A DNA stretch of 64,000 nt from Luteococcus sanguinis (GCF_039527675.1 NZ_BAAAKI010000003.1:186001-250000); one strand, 5' to 3'. Positions 33,698 through 42,174 are shown, numbered from the stretch's first letter. The notes: generated by a model not told the origin, from the letters alone. A program made the numbers and translations.

Positions 33698-34522
33698 TCA
33701 GCGTCCTTCCTGCTCGTCGTCCCAGATGTCCCAGAAGTGGTGCACCGGCCCGTGTCCCTGACCCACCGCCAGCTCGTCTGCGTGCTCGAGGGCGTGGGTC
33801 AGCCACGCCTTCGCGTCCGTCACCGCCGCGAGCCAGTCGTCGCGTCGCGGACGCAGCGCAGCGATGGCGGACGACAGGGTGCAGCCCGTCCCGTGGGTGT
33901 TGGTCGTGGTGACGCGGTGCGCGCTGAGCCGCACCAGCCCGGTCTCGTCGCCGTAGACGTCCACCGACTCGGGTCCGGCCAGGTGCCCGGCCTTCAGCAG
34001 GACCCGTTCGGCGCCCAGGTCGAGCAGCGCCCGTGCCTGCGCCGGCATCTCGTCGTCCGACCGGGCCTCGTCGATGCCCAGCAGCACTGCCGCCTCGGGC
34101 AGGTTCGGCGTGATCAGCGAGGCCTTCGGCACCAGCGACAGCACCGCCGCCTCGGAGTCCGCGTCCAGCAGCCGGTCGCCCGAGGTGGCGACCATCACGG
34201 GGTCCAGGACGACGTGCTGCCCGCCGCGGGCGCGGTAGTCGTCGACGATCTCGCCGACGGCGCGGGCGACCTCGGCATTGGCCAGCATCCCGATCTTGAT
34301 CGCGTCCGGCAGGATGTCGTCGGCCAGCGTCGTCCACTGCTGGGTGACGAAACCCGCGTCGGTGGCGACGAAGCCGGTCACGCCCTGGGTCGACTGCGCG
34401 GTCAACGCGGTGACGATGCCCATGCCGTAGGCGCCGAGCGCGCTGAAGGTCTTCACGTCGGCGAAGATGCCCGCACCGCCGCTGGGGTCGACGCCCGCGA
34501 TCGACAAGGTGGTGATGGTCAT
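33698..34522 (-). CDS. thiD: HMP kinase / HMP-phosphate kinase
   Basis: 274 residues, ribokinase-like. Motifs: SIAGVDPSGGAGIFADVKTF (about 7-26), LDPVMVATSG, and the anion-hole NTHGTGCTLSSAI (about 207-219). Phosphorylates hydroxymethylpyrimidine twice for thiamine synthesis. ATG overlaps the thiE stop by 4 bp. Confidence 0.95.
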   Translation of the reverse strand: MTITTLSIAGVDPSGGAGIFADVKTFSALGAYGMGIVTALTAQSTQGVTGFVATDAGFVTQQWTTLADDILPDAIKIGMLANAEVARAVGEIVDDYRARGGQHVVLDPVMVATSGDRLLDADSEAAVLSLVPKASLITPNLPEAAVLLGIDEARSDDEMPAQARALLDLGAERVLLKAGHLAGPESVDVYGDETGLVRLSAHRVTTTNTHGTGCTLSSAIAALRPRRDDWLAAVTDAKAWLTHALEHADELAVGQGHGPVHHFWDIWDDEQEGR

Positions 34523-35169
34523 CGCGCGTCCCCTTCCTCGGCATGCCACTCCCGGACGATCGCAGCGGTGGCAGCACCCGGATCGTCCGCGGAGCAGATG
34601 GCGCTGACGATCGCCATGCCAGCACCGGACGGCTTGATGGGGGCGATCCGTCCCGGGCCACCCACGCCGCCGATCGCGACCGCAGGAAGATCGCTGAGCG
34701 CGACGAGCTCGGCCAGGCCGTCGGGGCCGAGTGGGGGAGCCGCATTGGGCTTGGTCTGCTGTGCCCACACCGGCCCGATGCCGACGTAGTCGAGGGTTCC
34801 GGCGGGCAGGGCGTTGGCCGCCTCGACGTGCTCCCGGCGTTCCACCGAGAGTCCGAGGATCGCGTCCGGCCCCAGGACGGCGCGGGCTTCCAGCGGTGGC
34901 AGGTCCCCTTGTCCGATGTGGGCGCCGTCAGCCCCGGCATCGGCGACCAGGTGGACGCGGTCGTTCAGCACCACCGGTACGCGTCCGGCGACGACGTCGA
35001 CGACGGCCCGGGACAGGGCAAGGAAGTCCTCGTCGCTGGCGTCGGGGTCGCGCACCTGCACCAGGGTGGCCCCGTTCTCGACGGCCGCAGCCACCGTGGC
35101 CACGACGGCGTCAAGGCCGCCGCACTGTCCGGTGTCGGTGACCAGATAGATGGCAAGCTCACGCTGCAT
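34519..35169 (-). CDS. thiE: Thiamine-phosphate synthase
   Basis: 216 residues, TIM barrel. Motifs: LVQVRDPDA, VVLNDRVHLVADAGADGAHI with GQGD, and YVGIGPVW, plus AIGGVGG for phosphate binding. Joins HMP-PP and HET-P to thiamine phosphate. The usual VQLR strand is VQVR here, and the family's KxT loop appears as TKPNAAPP. Starts 14 bp after thiM and overlaps thiD. Confidence 0.94.
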   Translation of the reverse strand: MQRELAIYLVTDTGQCGGLDAVVATVAAAVENGATLVQVRDPDASDEDFLALSRAVVDVVAGRVPVVLNDRVHLVADAGADGAHIGQGDLPPLEARAVLGPDAILGLSVERREHVEAANALPAGTLDYVGIGPVWAQQTKPNAAPPLGPDGLAELVALSDLPAVAIGGVGGPGRIAPIKPSGAGMAIVSAICSADDPGAATAAIVREWHAEEGDAR

Positions 35170-35183
35170 GGTCTGGGCGTCCC

Positions 35184-35999
35184 TCACAGCCGGACCCTCT
35201 CCGCGAGCTCCTCCGGGGTGGTCAGCTCCAACTGGTCCAACAGGGCCACGGCGAAGGTCCCGGGACCCTTGGCGGTTTCCATCGCCTTGTCGGCGGCAAC
35301 CGTCATCAAGGCGGTGGCGGCGCTGGCCGCGAGCAACGGTTCGACGACGCCCGCGAAGCCAGCCATCAGCCCACCCAGACTGCAGCCGACGCCGGTGACG
35401 CGGGTCATGATCGCGTCCCCATTGCTGATGCGCACCACCTGCTCGCCGTCGGTGATGTGGTCGACCGCACCCGAGACGGCCACCACGCAGCCGTGGGTGC
35501 GGGCCAGTTCCTGCGCGAGGTCCAGTACCTCCTCCGGGGACGCGGTGGAGTCCGCCCCGCGTCCGCCGGCACCGCCGGACAGGCCGGAGATCTCGGACGC
35601 GTTGCCGCGAATGATCGTCGGGCGGTGTTCCAGCACCTCGACCGCGAAGGCCGTCCGGACGGGCAACCCACCCGCGGCGACCGGGTCCAGCACCCACGGC
35701 GTCCCCGCCTCCTGTGCGGATCGGGCGGCGACCCGCATCGCCTCATAGGTCTCGCGGTAGGGGGTGCCGGTGTTGACGAGCACGCCGGAGGCGAACTGGG
35801 CGAAGCCGCCCGCCTCCTCGGGGTTGTCGACCATGGCGGGAGCTGCACCGGCGGCGAGCAGCACATTGGCCGTCCACTGGGCGACGACGATGTTGGTGAG
35901 GCACTGCACCAGGGGAGTGTGTTCGCGCAGTTGGCGCAGGGCGTCCGCGAGCGCGGCGGGCGTGATGGTTGCAGGGGCAGTGGGTATGGGTGTGCTCAT
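35184..35999 (-). CDS. thiM: Hydroxyethylthiazole kinase
   Basis: 271 residues, ribokinase-like. Motifs: VQCLTNIVVAQWTANVLLA (about 31-49), APAMVDNPEEA, VLDPVAAG, and the catalytic-loop cysteine in VTGVGCSLGGLMAG. Phosphorylates the thiazole moiety for salvage. First gene of the salvage operon. Its Shine-Dalgarno (GAAGGGA) is the end of the TPP riboswitch, so translation is probably blocked when TPP is bound. Confidence 0.95.
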   Translation of the reverse strand: MSTPIPTAPATITPAALADALRQLREHTPLVQCLTNIVVAQWTANVLLAAGAAPAMVDNPEEAGGFAQFASGVLVNTGTPYRETYEAMRVAARSAQEAGTPWVLDPVAAGGLPVRTAFAVEVLEHRPTIIRGNASEISGLSGGAGGRGADSTASPEEVLDLAQELARTHGCVVAVSGAVDHITDGEQVVRISNGDAIMTRVTGVGCSLGGLMAGFAGVVEPLLAASAATALMTVAADKAMETAKGPGTFAVALLDQLELTTPEELAERVRL

Positions 36000-36007
36000 G
36001 ACGAGAA

Positions 36008-36085
36008 CGTCCCTTCGCTAGTCCGAACTAGATCAGGTTCAACGGGTCTGTTCTCAGCCACCAATCGGTGGCACCCCGCGTCCTT
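36008..36085 (-). promoter_or_regulatory. TPP riboswitch (THI element)
   Basis: On the minus strand the conserved blocks appear in order: GGGGTGCC, GGCTGAGA, ACCCGTTGAACCTGATC, and GCGAAGGGA. These are the P1, pyrimidine-sensor and diphosphate-sensor parts of the THI-box aptamer. It starts about 86 nt before the thiM ATG, and the final AAGGGA doubles as the ribosome-binding site. Confidence 0.95.
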
Positions 36086-36101
36086 CGAGCACGCTAGCGC
36101 A

Positions 36102-36920
36102 TCAGCCCCGCAGCCGTGCCAGCTGGCCCAGCCAGCGACCCCGCAGCACCACCAGGACGAGCGTGCACACGGCCAACAGCACCACCGACAGGGCAACCGC
36201 GGCGTCCGGGTCGTCCTGCATCGCCAGGTAGACCGCGAGCGGCGTCGTCTGCGTCCGTCCGGGGACATTGCCCGCGAAGGTGATGGTGGCGCCGAACTCG
36301 CCCAATGCCCGGGCCCAGCACAGCACGGTTCCGGCGGCGACGGCCGGTGCCGCGAGGGGGAGCGTGACGTGGCGGAACACCTGCCAGGCGCTGGCCCCCA
36401 TCGTTTCGGCGGCCTCCTCCAGTTCGACGTCCCGTTGCGCCAGCGCGCCCTCCACACCGACGACCAGGAAGGGCATCGCGACGAAGACCTGGCTCAGCAC
36501 GACGGCCGCGGTGGTGAAGGGGAGCGAGAGTCCGAGGGCTCCCAGCGGACGTCCTAACACCCCCATCCGTCCGAAGGCCATCAGCAGCGCGACGCCACCA
36601 ACCACCGGCGGTAGCACCAGCGGCAGGGTCACCAACGCCCGGACGATTCCCGCGATGCTCGCCCAGGCTCGGGAGTGGGGAGCCGCCAGCCACCACGCCA
36701 GCGGGACGCCCAGCACGAGCGCAACGAGCGTGGCGGCAGTGGCGGTGCCGAGCGAGAGGGCGAGGGCAGACACGACGGTGGTCCCGCGCAACAGGTGGGC
36801 GAATGATGCCCACGGTGCGCGAAGCAACAGGCTGACCAGCGGGAGCGCCAGCAACAGCGCTGCGACGAGTGCCAGGGCACCCAGCGGGAAGCTGGACCGG
36901 GGGCGGGGACGGCTGCTCAC
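36102..36920 (-). CDS. modB: Molybdate ABC transporter permease
   Basis: 272 residues, about six helices. The EAA loop is EAAETMGASAWQVFRHVTLP (about 173-192), and GEFGATITFAGN follows, a segment typical of ModB. The GTG start overlaps the modA stop (GTGA). The rest of the operon gives the substrate. No modC ATPase follows: the next gene downstream is the riboswitch-controlled thi operon, in the same direction. Confidence 0.92.
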   Translation of the reverse strand: MSSRPRPRSSFPLGALALVAALLLALPLVSLLLRAPWASFAHLLRGTTVVSALALSLGTATAATLVALVLGVPLAWWLAAPHSRAWASIAGIVRALVTLPLVLPPVVGGVALLMAFGRMGVLGRPLGALGLSLPFTTAAVVLSQVFVAMPFLVVGVEGALAQRDVELEEAAETMGASAWQVFRHVTLPLAAPAVAAGTVLCWARALGEFGATITFAGNVPGRTQTTPLAVYLAMQDDPDAAVALSVVLLAVCTLVLVVLRGRWLGQLARLRG

Positions 36921-37675
36921 GGGAGCGTGAAACCTGCCTCGCGCAACACCGCGCGTCCGTGGTCGGACAGGACTTCGCCCATGAAGGCCGCCGCGCCGTC
37001 CGGGTTCTGCGCACCGGTCAGCGTGGCGATCGGGTAGCTCGTGGAGACGTTCTGGTTGGGGGGGATCTCGATGCCGATCACGTCGTCGCCCGCGGCACGG
37101 ACATCGGTGGCGTAGACCAGACCGGCGTCCACCTCGCCGAGCCTGACCTTGGTGAGCACGGAGCGGACGTCCGCCTCCTCGGTCGCGGCGCGCACCGTCA
37201 AGTTCTGTCGGGTGAGCAGGGTCGCGCTGGCCGCACCGCAGGGGACGCTCGACTGGCACAACGCGATCTGCAAGTCGGGCTTGGTCAGGTCTGCCAGAGC
37301 TCGGACGCCTCCCGGATTGTCCTTGGGCACCGCGACCTCGAGCACATTGGTGGCGAAGGTGGTTGGCGTGGTGGCCTTGCCAGAGGCCACGACCGTGTCC
37401 ATGGTCTTGGTCGAAGCGCTGGCGAGCACGTCAGCCGGGTAGCCGTCGTTGACCTGCTGGGCCAAGGCGGACGACCCGCCATAGGAGACCTGGACGTCGA
37501 CGCTGGGATGGGCCTGTTCGTAGTCGGCGGCCAAGGTGTCGAAGGTGTCGCTGAGGCTGGCCGCAGCCAGGACGGTGATGGTGGAGTTGGGGGACGCGCT
37601 GCCGCTGCACCCGGTGAGCACGCTGGTGAGGGCCAACGCGAGCGCTGCCACACCGGCTAGGGCTCTGCGGCTCAT
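36917..37675 (-). CDS. modA: Molybdate-binding lipoprotein
   Basis: 252 residues with a lipoprotein signal ending VLTGC (Cys about 23). The mature part starts ITVLAAASLSDTFDTLAADY, the usual oxyanion-binding opening of ModA, with SYGGSSALAQQV next and GLVYATDV later. Captures molybdate or tungstate outside the membrane for ModB. ATG overlaps the stop of the upstream HTH-TOBE gene. Confidence 0.93.
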   Translation of the reverse strand: MSRRALAGVAALALALTSVLTGCSGSASPNSTITVLAAASLSDTFDTLAADYEQAHPSVDVQVSYGGSSALAQQVNDGYPADVLASASTKTMDTVVASGKATTPTTFATNVLEVAVPKDNPGGVRALADLTKPDLQIALCQSSVPCGAASATLLTRQNLTVRAATEEADVRSVLTKVRLGEVDAGLVYATDVRAAGDDVIGIEIPPNQNVSTSYPIATLTGAQNPDGAAAFMGEVLSDHGRAVLREAGFTLP

Positions 37676-38079
37676 GCGCGGCGAGGGGTCTCGACGACGA
37701 CATTGGTGGCCTTGATGCTGGCCACGGCCAGCACGCCGGGTTCGAGGCCCAGTTCGTCGGCCGCCTCCCGGCTGATCAGGCTGACGACGCGGTGCGGACC
37801 CGCCTGCATCTCGACCTGCGCCATCACGGTGTCCCGCACCACCCGGGTGACGATCCCGGTAAAGGAGTTGCGGGCGCTGCGGGGCGTCGGCGCGGCGTGC
37901 CCGGGCAACTCGACCGGCTCGGCCAGCTCGACCGCCAGCTCGGCGAGCGCGCTCCCGGCCACGACCCGACGGCCGGACTCGTCCGTCGAGCTGTCCACCC
38001 GTCCGGAATCGACCCACCGACGCAAGGTGTCGTCGCTGACCCCGATCAGGGCAGCGGCTTCGCGAATGCGGTAGTCCAT
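37672..38079 (-). CDS. HTH and TOBE (molybdate-binding) domain protein
   Basis: 135 residues. Residues 1-45 form a MerR/excisionase-like helix-turn-helix (YRIREAAALIGVSDDTLRRW). Residues about 68-133 form a Mop/TOBE domain (NSFTGIVTRVVRDTVMAQVE through VVSLISREAADELGLEPG) that binds molybdate. Probably the molybdate-responsive regulator of the operon, or a storage protein that also binds DNA. A longer frame runs upstream but is read through the dispersed repeat, so this ATG is preferred. Confidence 0.85.
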   Translation of the reverse strand: MDYRIREAAALIGVSDDTLRRWVDSGRVDSSTDESGRRVVAGSALAELAVELAEPVELPGHAAPTPRSARNSFTGIVTRVVRDTVMAQVEMQAGPHRVVSLISREAADELGLEPGVLAVASIKATNVVVETPRRA

Positions 38080-38110
38080 GCGGTCATTCAACCGCATCTG
38101 CGGAGACGCC

Positions 38111-38268
38111 CGCTCCCCGAGCTTGTCGAGGGGTCCCTCCGGCCAGCCGCACCCACGTTCCCCGAGCCTGTGCCCCCCAACGTTCCCCGAGCCGCGAATC
38201 ATGTTCCCCGAGCCGCCAAGGACGTTCCCCGAGCTTGTCGAGGGGTCCCTCCGGCCAGCCGCACCACA
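38111..38268. repeat. Cluster of TTCCCCGAGC-family repeats
   Basis: Two near-identical 45-bp direct copies (38111-38155 and 38223-38267; core CCCCGAGCTTGTCGAGGGG then CCTCCGGCCAGCCGCACC). Between them are truncated copies, with TTCCCCGAGC at 38158, 38183, 38204 and 38225, spaced 25, 21 and 21 bp. The block fills the gap between the HTH-TOBE gene start and the S9 peptidase stop. Confidence 0.88.
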
Positions 38269-38270
38269 AA

Positions 38271-40169
38271 TCAGTCCAGGTTCTCCACCTCGAGCACCGG
38301 AACCTCGTCCGCTGGCGTGTAGCCGAACAACTGCGCGAAGAAGCTTTGCTGCGCCTCCAGCACCGTGCGCCGCGTGGCCTCCTGCCGGAACCCATGCCCC
38401 TCACCGGGGAACATCACCAGCGCCACCGGCAGCCCCTTCTCCCGGACTGCCTGCGCCATCGCCTCGGCCTGGTTCGGCGGGACCACCTTGTCCTCCAGCC
38501 CCTGCAGGATGAGCATCGGGCTGCTGAGCCGCTCGACGTGGTGGATGGGTGAGCGCTGCAGGTAGACCTCCTGCGCCTCCGGGTAGGGCCCGACGATCCG
38601 GTCGAGGTAGCGGGACTCGAACTTGTGGGTGTCGGTGGCCAACATCTCCAGGTCGCCGATCCCGTAAGAGCTGACGCCGGCCGCGAAGGCGTCTGAGCTG
38701 ACCAGCGACTGCAGGGTCGTGTAGCCGCCAGCCGATCCGCCCCGGATGACGACCCGGTCGGGATCGACGAGCCCTCGCTCGACCAGTTCCTCGACGGCGT
38801 CGACGCAGTCGGCTACGTCGGCCACGCCCCAGTTGCCGTACAGGCGGTTGCGGTAGGCGCGTCCGAAACCGGCCGAGCCGGAGTAGTTGACGTCGATGAT
38901 GCCGAAGCCACGGCTGGTCCAGTAGGCGAAGGCGGGGGAGTAGTCGCACGGCGCCATCCCGGTGGGTCCGCCGTGGGTGTTGACGATGACCGGCGGCAGT
39001 TCGCCTGCGGGGGCGGTGAAGTCGGGGTTGGTCGGCGGGTACCACCACGCCTGCGTCGGGCCGTGGTCTCCGTCGAACCAGATCGACTCCGGCACCGATA
39101 CCCAGGCCGGGTCGGGCGCCTCACCCCCGGACCGGACGGTGGTTAGTTGCAGCGTCTCCAGGTCCAGCCGGGCCAGTTCAGCGGGACGATCCGCGTGCGC
39201 GAGCAGCGCCCAGCCGGTCCCGAAAGCCACGGCGAGGCCATCCACGTCCGCGAAGCGACCGGGCACCTCGCGCATGGTTCCGTCGGTGCCGAGCACGCCG
39301 AGACGCGCGTACCCGTCCTCGTACCAGGTGACCAGCAGACGATCGTCGTCCACGACGGCGAAGCGGTCCGATCCCAGCACCCAGGTCGGACGGGCGAAGT
39401 CGCCCTCGGCGCTGAACACCTCGCGGCATTCGCTGCCGTCCCACACCCACGGCGTCCAGTAGCCGTTCGTGTCGCTGAGGAAGTAGAGCGTCCCGTCGGG
39501 CGACCACTGCGGGTGGACGACCGACATGTCCTCGCCGCCGGCCACCACCGTCACGTCGCCGACGTCGTGCCCGTCACAGGGGCCGACGAGCAGGCGCGTG
39601 GCGTCCCATGGCATGTCGGGGTGGTTCCACTCGACCCAGGCCAGCTGGCCGTGCGCCAGAGCGGGGTGGGCGTAGAAGGTGGCGCCCGCGACGAGCACGG
39701 TGCCGCCGTCGGAGTTCTCGGTGGCGAGGTCCAGCGAGACGATCGTCGTCTCGGCCTCTTCTTCGTCGTCTCGATGGTCCTCGCGGACAGCCAGCAGGAC
39801 GCCGAGGTCGGCATGTACCCGCAGGTCGCCGTAGCGCAGGTCGCGGGTCTCGGGAGTGACGGGGCGGTCGCCAGTCTCGTCGCGGACCCAGACGCGTCCG
39901 TCGTCGTCATTGCACCAAGCCACGACATCGCCGTCGGCATGCCAGGCGCCACCGCCGTACTCCATCACCCGGGAGCGGACGTTGATGGGTGCGGGCGTGA
40001 TCTCGTCACCGTCCTGGACGAGGGTGAGGCGTCCGTTCTGCCCCGGACGGGACTCCAACCAGCCGACGCCCTCGCCGAGGCGGCCGAGGCATGAGAGCCC
40101 GACGGCTGACCCGAGCACCTCATCGACGCCGATCGGGGACTTCCAGGAACCATGGGGGGCTGTGGTCAT
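38271..40169 (-). CDS. Prolyl oligopeptidase family serine peptidase (S9C-like)
   Basis: 632 residues: N-terminal beta-propeller (about 25-370) and C-terminal alpha/beta hydrolase. Nucleophile serine in RGGSAGGYTTLQ (about 470), Asp in GLEDKVVPP, His in GEGHGFR. NTHGGPTGM forms the oxyanion region. No signal peptide, so it is cytoplasmic and likely cleaves short peptides or acyl-peptides. The ATG follows TAGGGT-N6 on the minus strand (40181-40176), another leaderless candidate. Divergent from the DUF3145 gene. Confidence 0.9.
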   Translation of the reverse strand: MTTAPHGSWKSPIGVDEVLGSAVGLSCLGRLGEGVGWLESRPGQNGRLTLVQDGDEITPAPINVRSRVMEYGGGAWHADGDVVAWCNDDDGRVWVRDETGDRPVTPETRDLRYGDLRVHADLGVLLAVREDHRDDEEEAETTIVSLDLATENSDGGTVLVAGATFYAHPALAHGQLAWVEWNHPDMPWDATRLLVGPCDGHDVGDVTVVAGGEDMSVVHPQWSPDGTLYFLSDTNGYWTPWVWDGSECREVFSAEGDFARPTWVLGSDRFAVVDDDRLLVTWYEDGYARLGVLGTDGTMREVPGRFADVDGLAVAFGTGWALLAHADRPAELARLDLETLQLTTVRSGGEAPDPAWVSVPESIWFDGDHGPTQAWWYPPTNPDFTAPAGELPPVIVNTHGGPTGMAPCDYSPAFAYWTSRGFGIIDVNYSGSAGFGRAYRNRLYGNWGVADVADCVDAVEELVERGLVDPDRVVIRGGSAGGYTTLQSLVSSDAFAAGVSSYGIGDLEMLATDTHKFESRYLDRIVGPYPEAQEVYLQRSPIHHVERLSSPMLILQGLEDKVVPPNQAEAMAQAVREKGLPVALVMFPGEGHGFRQEATRRTVLEAQQSFFAQLFGYTPADEVPVLEVENLD

Positions 40170-40175
40170 GGTCCG

Positions 40176-40181
40176 ACCCTA
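40176..40181 (-). promoter_or_regulatory. TAGGGT -10-like box of the S9 peptidase
   Basis: On the minus strand, TAGGGT-N6-ATG with no Shine-Dalgarno, repeating the leaderless pattern. Confidence 0.4.
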
Positions 40182-40220
40182 GCCGCCGCCGGGCGCGGGA
40201 GCTTCGCCCCGTCCGGGCAC

Positions 40221-40249
40221 TTGGCCGGGCGTCCAGCGTGGGGCACAAT
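40221..40249 (+). promoter_or_regulatory. Candidate promoter of the DUF3145 gene
   Basis: TTGGCC (40221-40226), 17-nt spacer, CACAAT (40244-40249). It would give a 5' leader of about 85 nt before the DUF3145 start. Weak consensus match. Confidence 0.3.
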
Positions 40250-40341
40250 GGCGCCAACAACTCAACGCCGTATCGGGTGAATCCGGATGATCGTCCAGCT
40301 GCTGGGGAAGGCACGACTGGGCCTGGTCAGGAGGAACCGAG

Positions 40342-40839
40342 ATGGCATCGACCCGTGGAGTCGTCTTCATCCACTCCGCGCCGTCCGCGCTGCGCCCGCA
40401 CATCGAGTGGGCCGCGGGTGGTGCCCTTGGCGTGCCCACGCACTTCGACTGGACACCCCAGCCCGCCCAGCGCGGGGCGTGGCGAGCCGAGCTGTCCTGG
40501 GCGGGCGCCACGGGCACCGGCGCCAAGATTGCGTCGGCCTTCAGGGCCTGGGAACGGCTGCGCTTCGAGGTCACCGAGGAACCCAGCACCGGCTCGGACG
40601 GGCAGCGCTGGAGCTACACGCCGTCGCTCGGCATCTTCCAGGCGGTGATCGGCGTCCACGGGGACGTGCTGGTGCCCGAGGAACGACTCAAGGCCGCAGT
40701 CGTCGGCGAGGCGCTGGGGGGCAAGCCCCTGTCATTGGCGCTTGACGAACTGCTCGGGCGCCCGTGGGACGACGAGCTCGAGGCCTTCCGCCACGCAGGC
40801 GAGGGTGCCCCCGTCCGGTGGCTGCACCAGGTGGTCTGA
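40342..40839 (+). CDS. DUF3145 protein
   Basis: 165 residues, soluble, actinobacteria-restricted family of unknown function. It starts TRGVVFIHSAPSALRPHIEW, the typical opening of the family, and ends GAPVRWLHQVV. An AGGAGG (40331-40336) precedes the ATG at good spacing. Monocistronic between the S9 peptidase promoter and a repeat. Confidence 0.88.
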   Translation: MASTRGVVFIHSAPSALRPHIEWAAGGALGVPTHFDWTPQPAQRGAWRAELSWAGATGTGAKIASAFRAWERLRFEVTEEPSTGSDGQRWSYTPSLGIFQAVIGVHGDVLVPEERLKAAVVGEALGGKPLSLALDELLGRPWDDELEAFRHAGEGAPVRWLHQVV

Positions 40840-40893
40840 GTTCCCCGAGCCAGCAATCACGTTCCCCGAGCCTGTCGAGGGGCCTCCGGCCAG
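40840..40893. repeat. TTCCCCGAGC-family repeat
   Basis: Two TTCCCCGAGC decamers at 40841 and 40862 (21 bp apart). The second continues as CTGTCGAGGGG-CCTCCGGCCAG, the same order as at 38.2 kb. It directly follows the DUF3145 stop codon. Confidence 0.82.
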
Positions 40894-41011
40894 ATCCCCC
40901 GATATCCGAGAGGCTGTGAACAGAGGTTTGTTGTGGCGCCGTCAGTGTCCTCGTTGCAGTTGTCACTGCAATCGACCAGGTGCGTGAGCATCCTCAACTG
41001 CTTGATATGTG

Positions 41012-41029
41012 GGTGATCTTCGGATCACC
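41012..41029 (+). promoter_or_regulatory. UUCG hairpin upstream of the recombinase genes
   Basis: GGTGATC and GATCACC (41012-41018, 41023-41029) form a 7-bp stem with a TTCG tetraloop, inside the left end of the candidate element and 48 bp before the first recombinase. It could be a recombinase site or an RNA structure limiting expression. A 7-bp hairpin at 40954-40971 (TTGCAGT/ACTGCAA) lies further out. Confidence 0.4.
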
Positions 41030-41076
41030 GGGGTGTCGAGGCTGGCTGGCATCCCGGGCTCCAATGGAGGTGTCCC

Positions 41077-42174
41077 ATGGCCGCTGCCACGCCCCGCCTG
41101 TTCCCTGTCGTGCAACGCGCCCCAGGCCATCCGCCGGGTCGGTTCGGTGACCCGCTGGTCGACGACTACTTGGCCTTCCTCGCTGTCCGTGTGAGCCCGA
41201 ACTCGGTGCTGGCGGCCTGGTACGACCTGCTCGTGTTCACCCGCCTCGTCGACAAGTCCGTGGTCGAGGTCACGCCCCGCGACGTGATGGCGTTCATCAC
41301 CGCCCAGCGCACCGGCCAGGACCACCTCCCAGCCCGACCGGTCACCACCGGCCCGCTCAAGCCGGTCTCGGCCCGCACGATACACCGCCGGCTGTCCACG
41401 ATCAGCGGGTTCTACGCCTTCCTGACCGTCCGCGGCGACATCACCACCAACCCGGTCCCACGCGGCCTGCCGACCCGGCGGGAACGCAACCGCCCCCGCC
41501 AGGGCGTCCCGCTGGTCCGGCCACCGCGAACGTTGCCGACGATCCTGACCGCCACCGAGGTCGACGCCCTCACGGCTGCGCTGCGCACCCACCGCGACCG
41601 CGCCATGGTCTCCGCGATGCTGCTCGGCGGGCTGCGACGCTGCGAAGTCCTCGGCCTCCGCCTCGAGGACCTGCATCCCGGCACGAGGCGCATCTTCGTC
41701 CGCGCCGGCAAGGGCGGACACCAGCGCCTGGTCCCGATCTCGCCGGTGTTCTTCGAGCACCTGGCCGCCTACCTCGACACCGAACGACCCGCCGACACCA
41801 CCACCGATGTCGTGTTCGTCAGCCTGAAACGACCGCAACGCGGCCAACCCCTCACCCCGGCCGGACTCGACGAGGTCCTCGACTCCGCCAGACGCCGCGC
41901 CGGGCTACGCCACGCGACCTGCCACCAGCTGCGACACACCTGCTTGACCCGCCTGCGCGAGGCCGGGATGCCGCTGGAGGCCGTCCAAGCGCAGGCCGGG
42001 CACGCGTCGATCGAGACGACCCGGATCTATCTCCACCTGGCCGACGACTGGCTCGCGACCCAGTACCGCAAGGCCTCCGAGGTCATCGACGCCCAGGTCT
42101 TCGTCGGCGTCCCCATCCCACCCACACCCGCACCAGAACGGCCGATCATCCCCGGATTCAGGAGACTGCGATGA
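41077..42174 (+). CDS. Tyrosine recombinase/integrase (TnpA-like)
   Basis: 365 residues. SAM-like core-binding domain about 25-125 and catalytic domain about 150-335. Catalytic residues: Arg in LLGGLRRCEVLGLRLED (about 189), HxxR in CHQLRHTCLTRL, His in QAGHASIETTRIYLH, and Tyr at the end of that motif. Start ATG follows GGAGGTGTCCC. Overlaps the second recombinase by 4 bp. Length close to TnpA of Tn554 (family knowledge). Confidence 0.92.
   Translation: MAAATPRLFPVVQRAPGHPPGRFGDPLVDDYLAFLAVRVSPNSVLAAWYDLLVFTRLVDKSVVEVTPRDVMAFITAQRTGQDHLPARPVTTGPLKPVSARTIHRRLSTISGFYAFLTVRGDITTNPVPRGLPTRRERNRPRQGVPLVRPPRTLPTILTATEVDALTAALRTHRDRAMVSAMLLGGLRRCEVLGLRLEDLHPGTRRIFVRAGKGGHQRLVPISPVFFEHLAAYLDTERPADTTTDVVFVSLKRPQRGQPLTPAGLDEVLDSARRRAGLRHATCHQLRHTCLTRLREAGMPLEAVQAQAGHASIETTRIYLHLADDWLATQYRKASEVIDAQVFVGVPIPPTPAPERPIIPGFRRLR

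Noticed and set aside
33051..34940. A 629-residue minus-strand frame read as a ThiE/ThiD/TenA fusion
   Set aside because: Only the TenA part is in the correct frame; thiD and thiE are separate genes with their own frames and overlapping stops and starts.
37672..38202. Longer N-terminus for the HTH-TOBE protein
   Set aside because: The added residues are translated from the dispersed repeat (PEGPLDKLGE), also encoded by other copies of that repeat. The HTH begins right after the ATG at 38079.
38111..38268. Possible CRISPR array, from decamers spaced at 21-25 bp
   Set aside because: The shared unit is only about 10-11 bp, outer copies extend much further into a 45-bp repeat, spacing is irregular and no cas genes are near. 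It is a dispersed-repeat cluster.
41006..41029. Target-site duplication of the recombinase element
   Set aside because: Bases just outside the two candidate ends (CTTGA and ATGCC) do not match, so no duplication is claimed.
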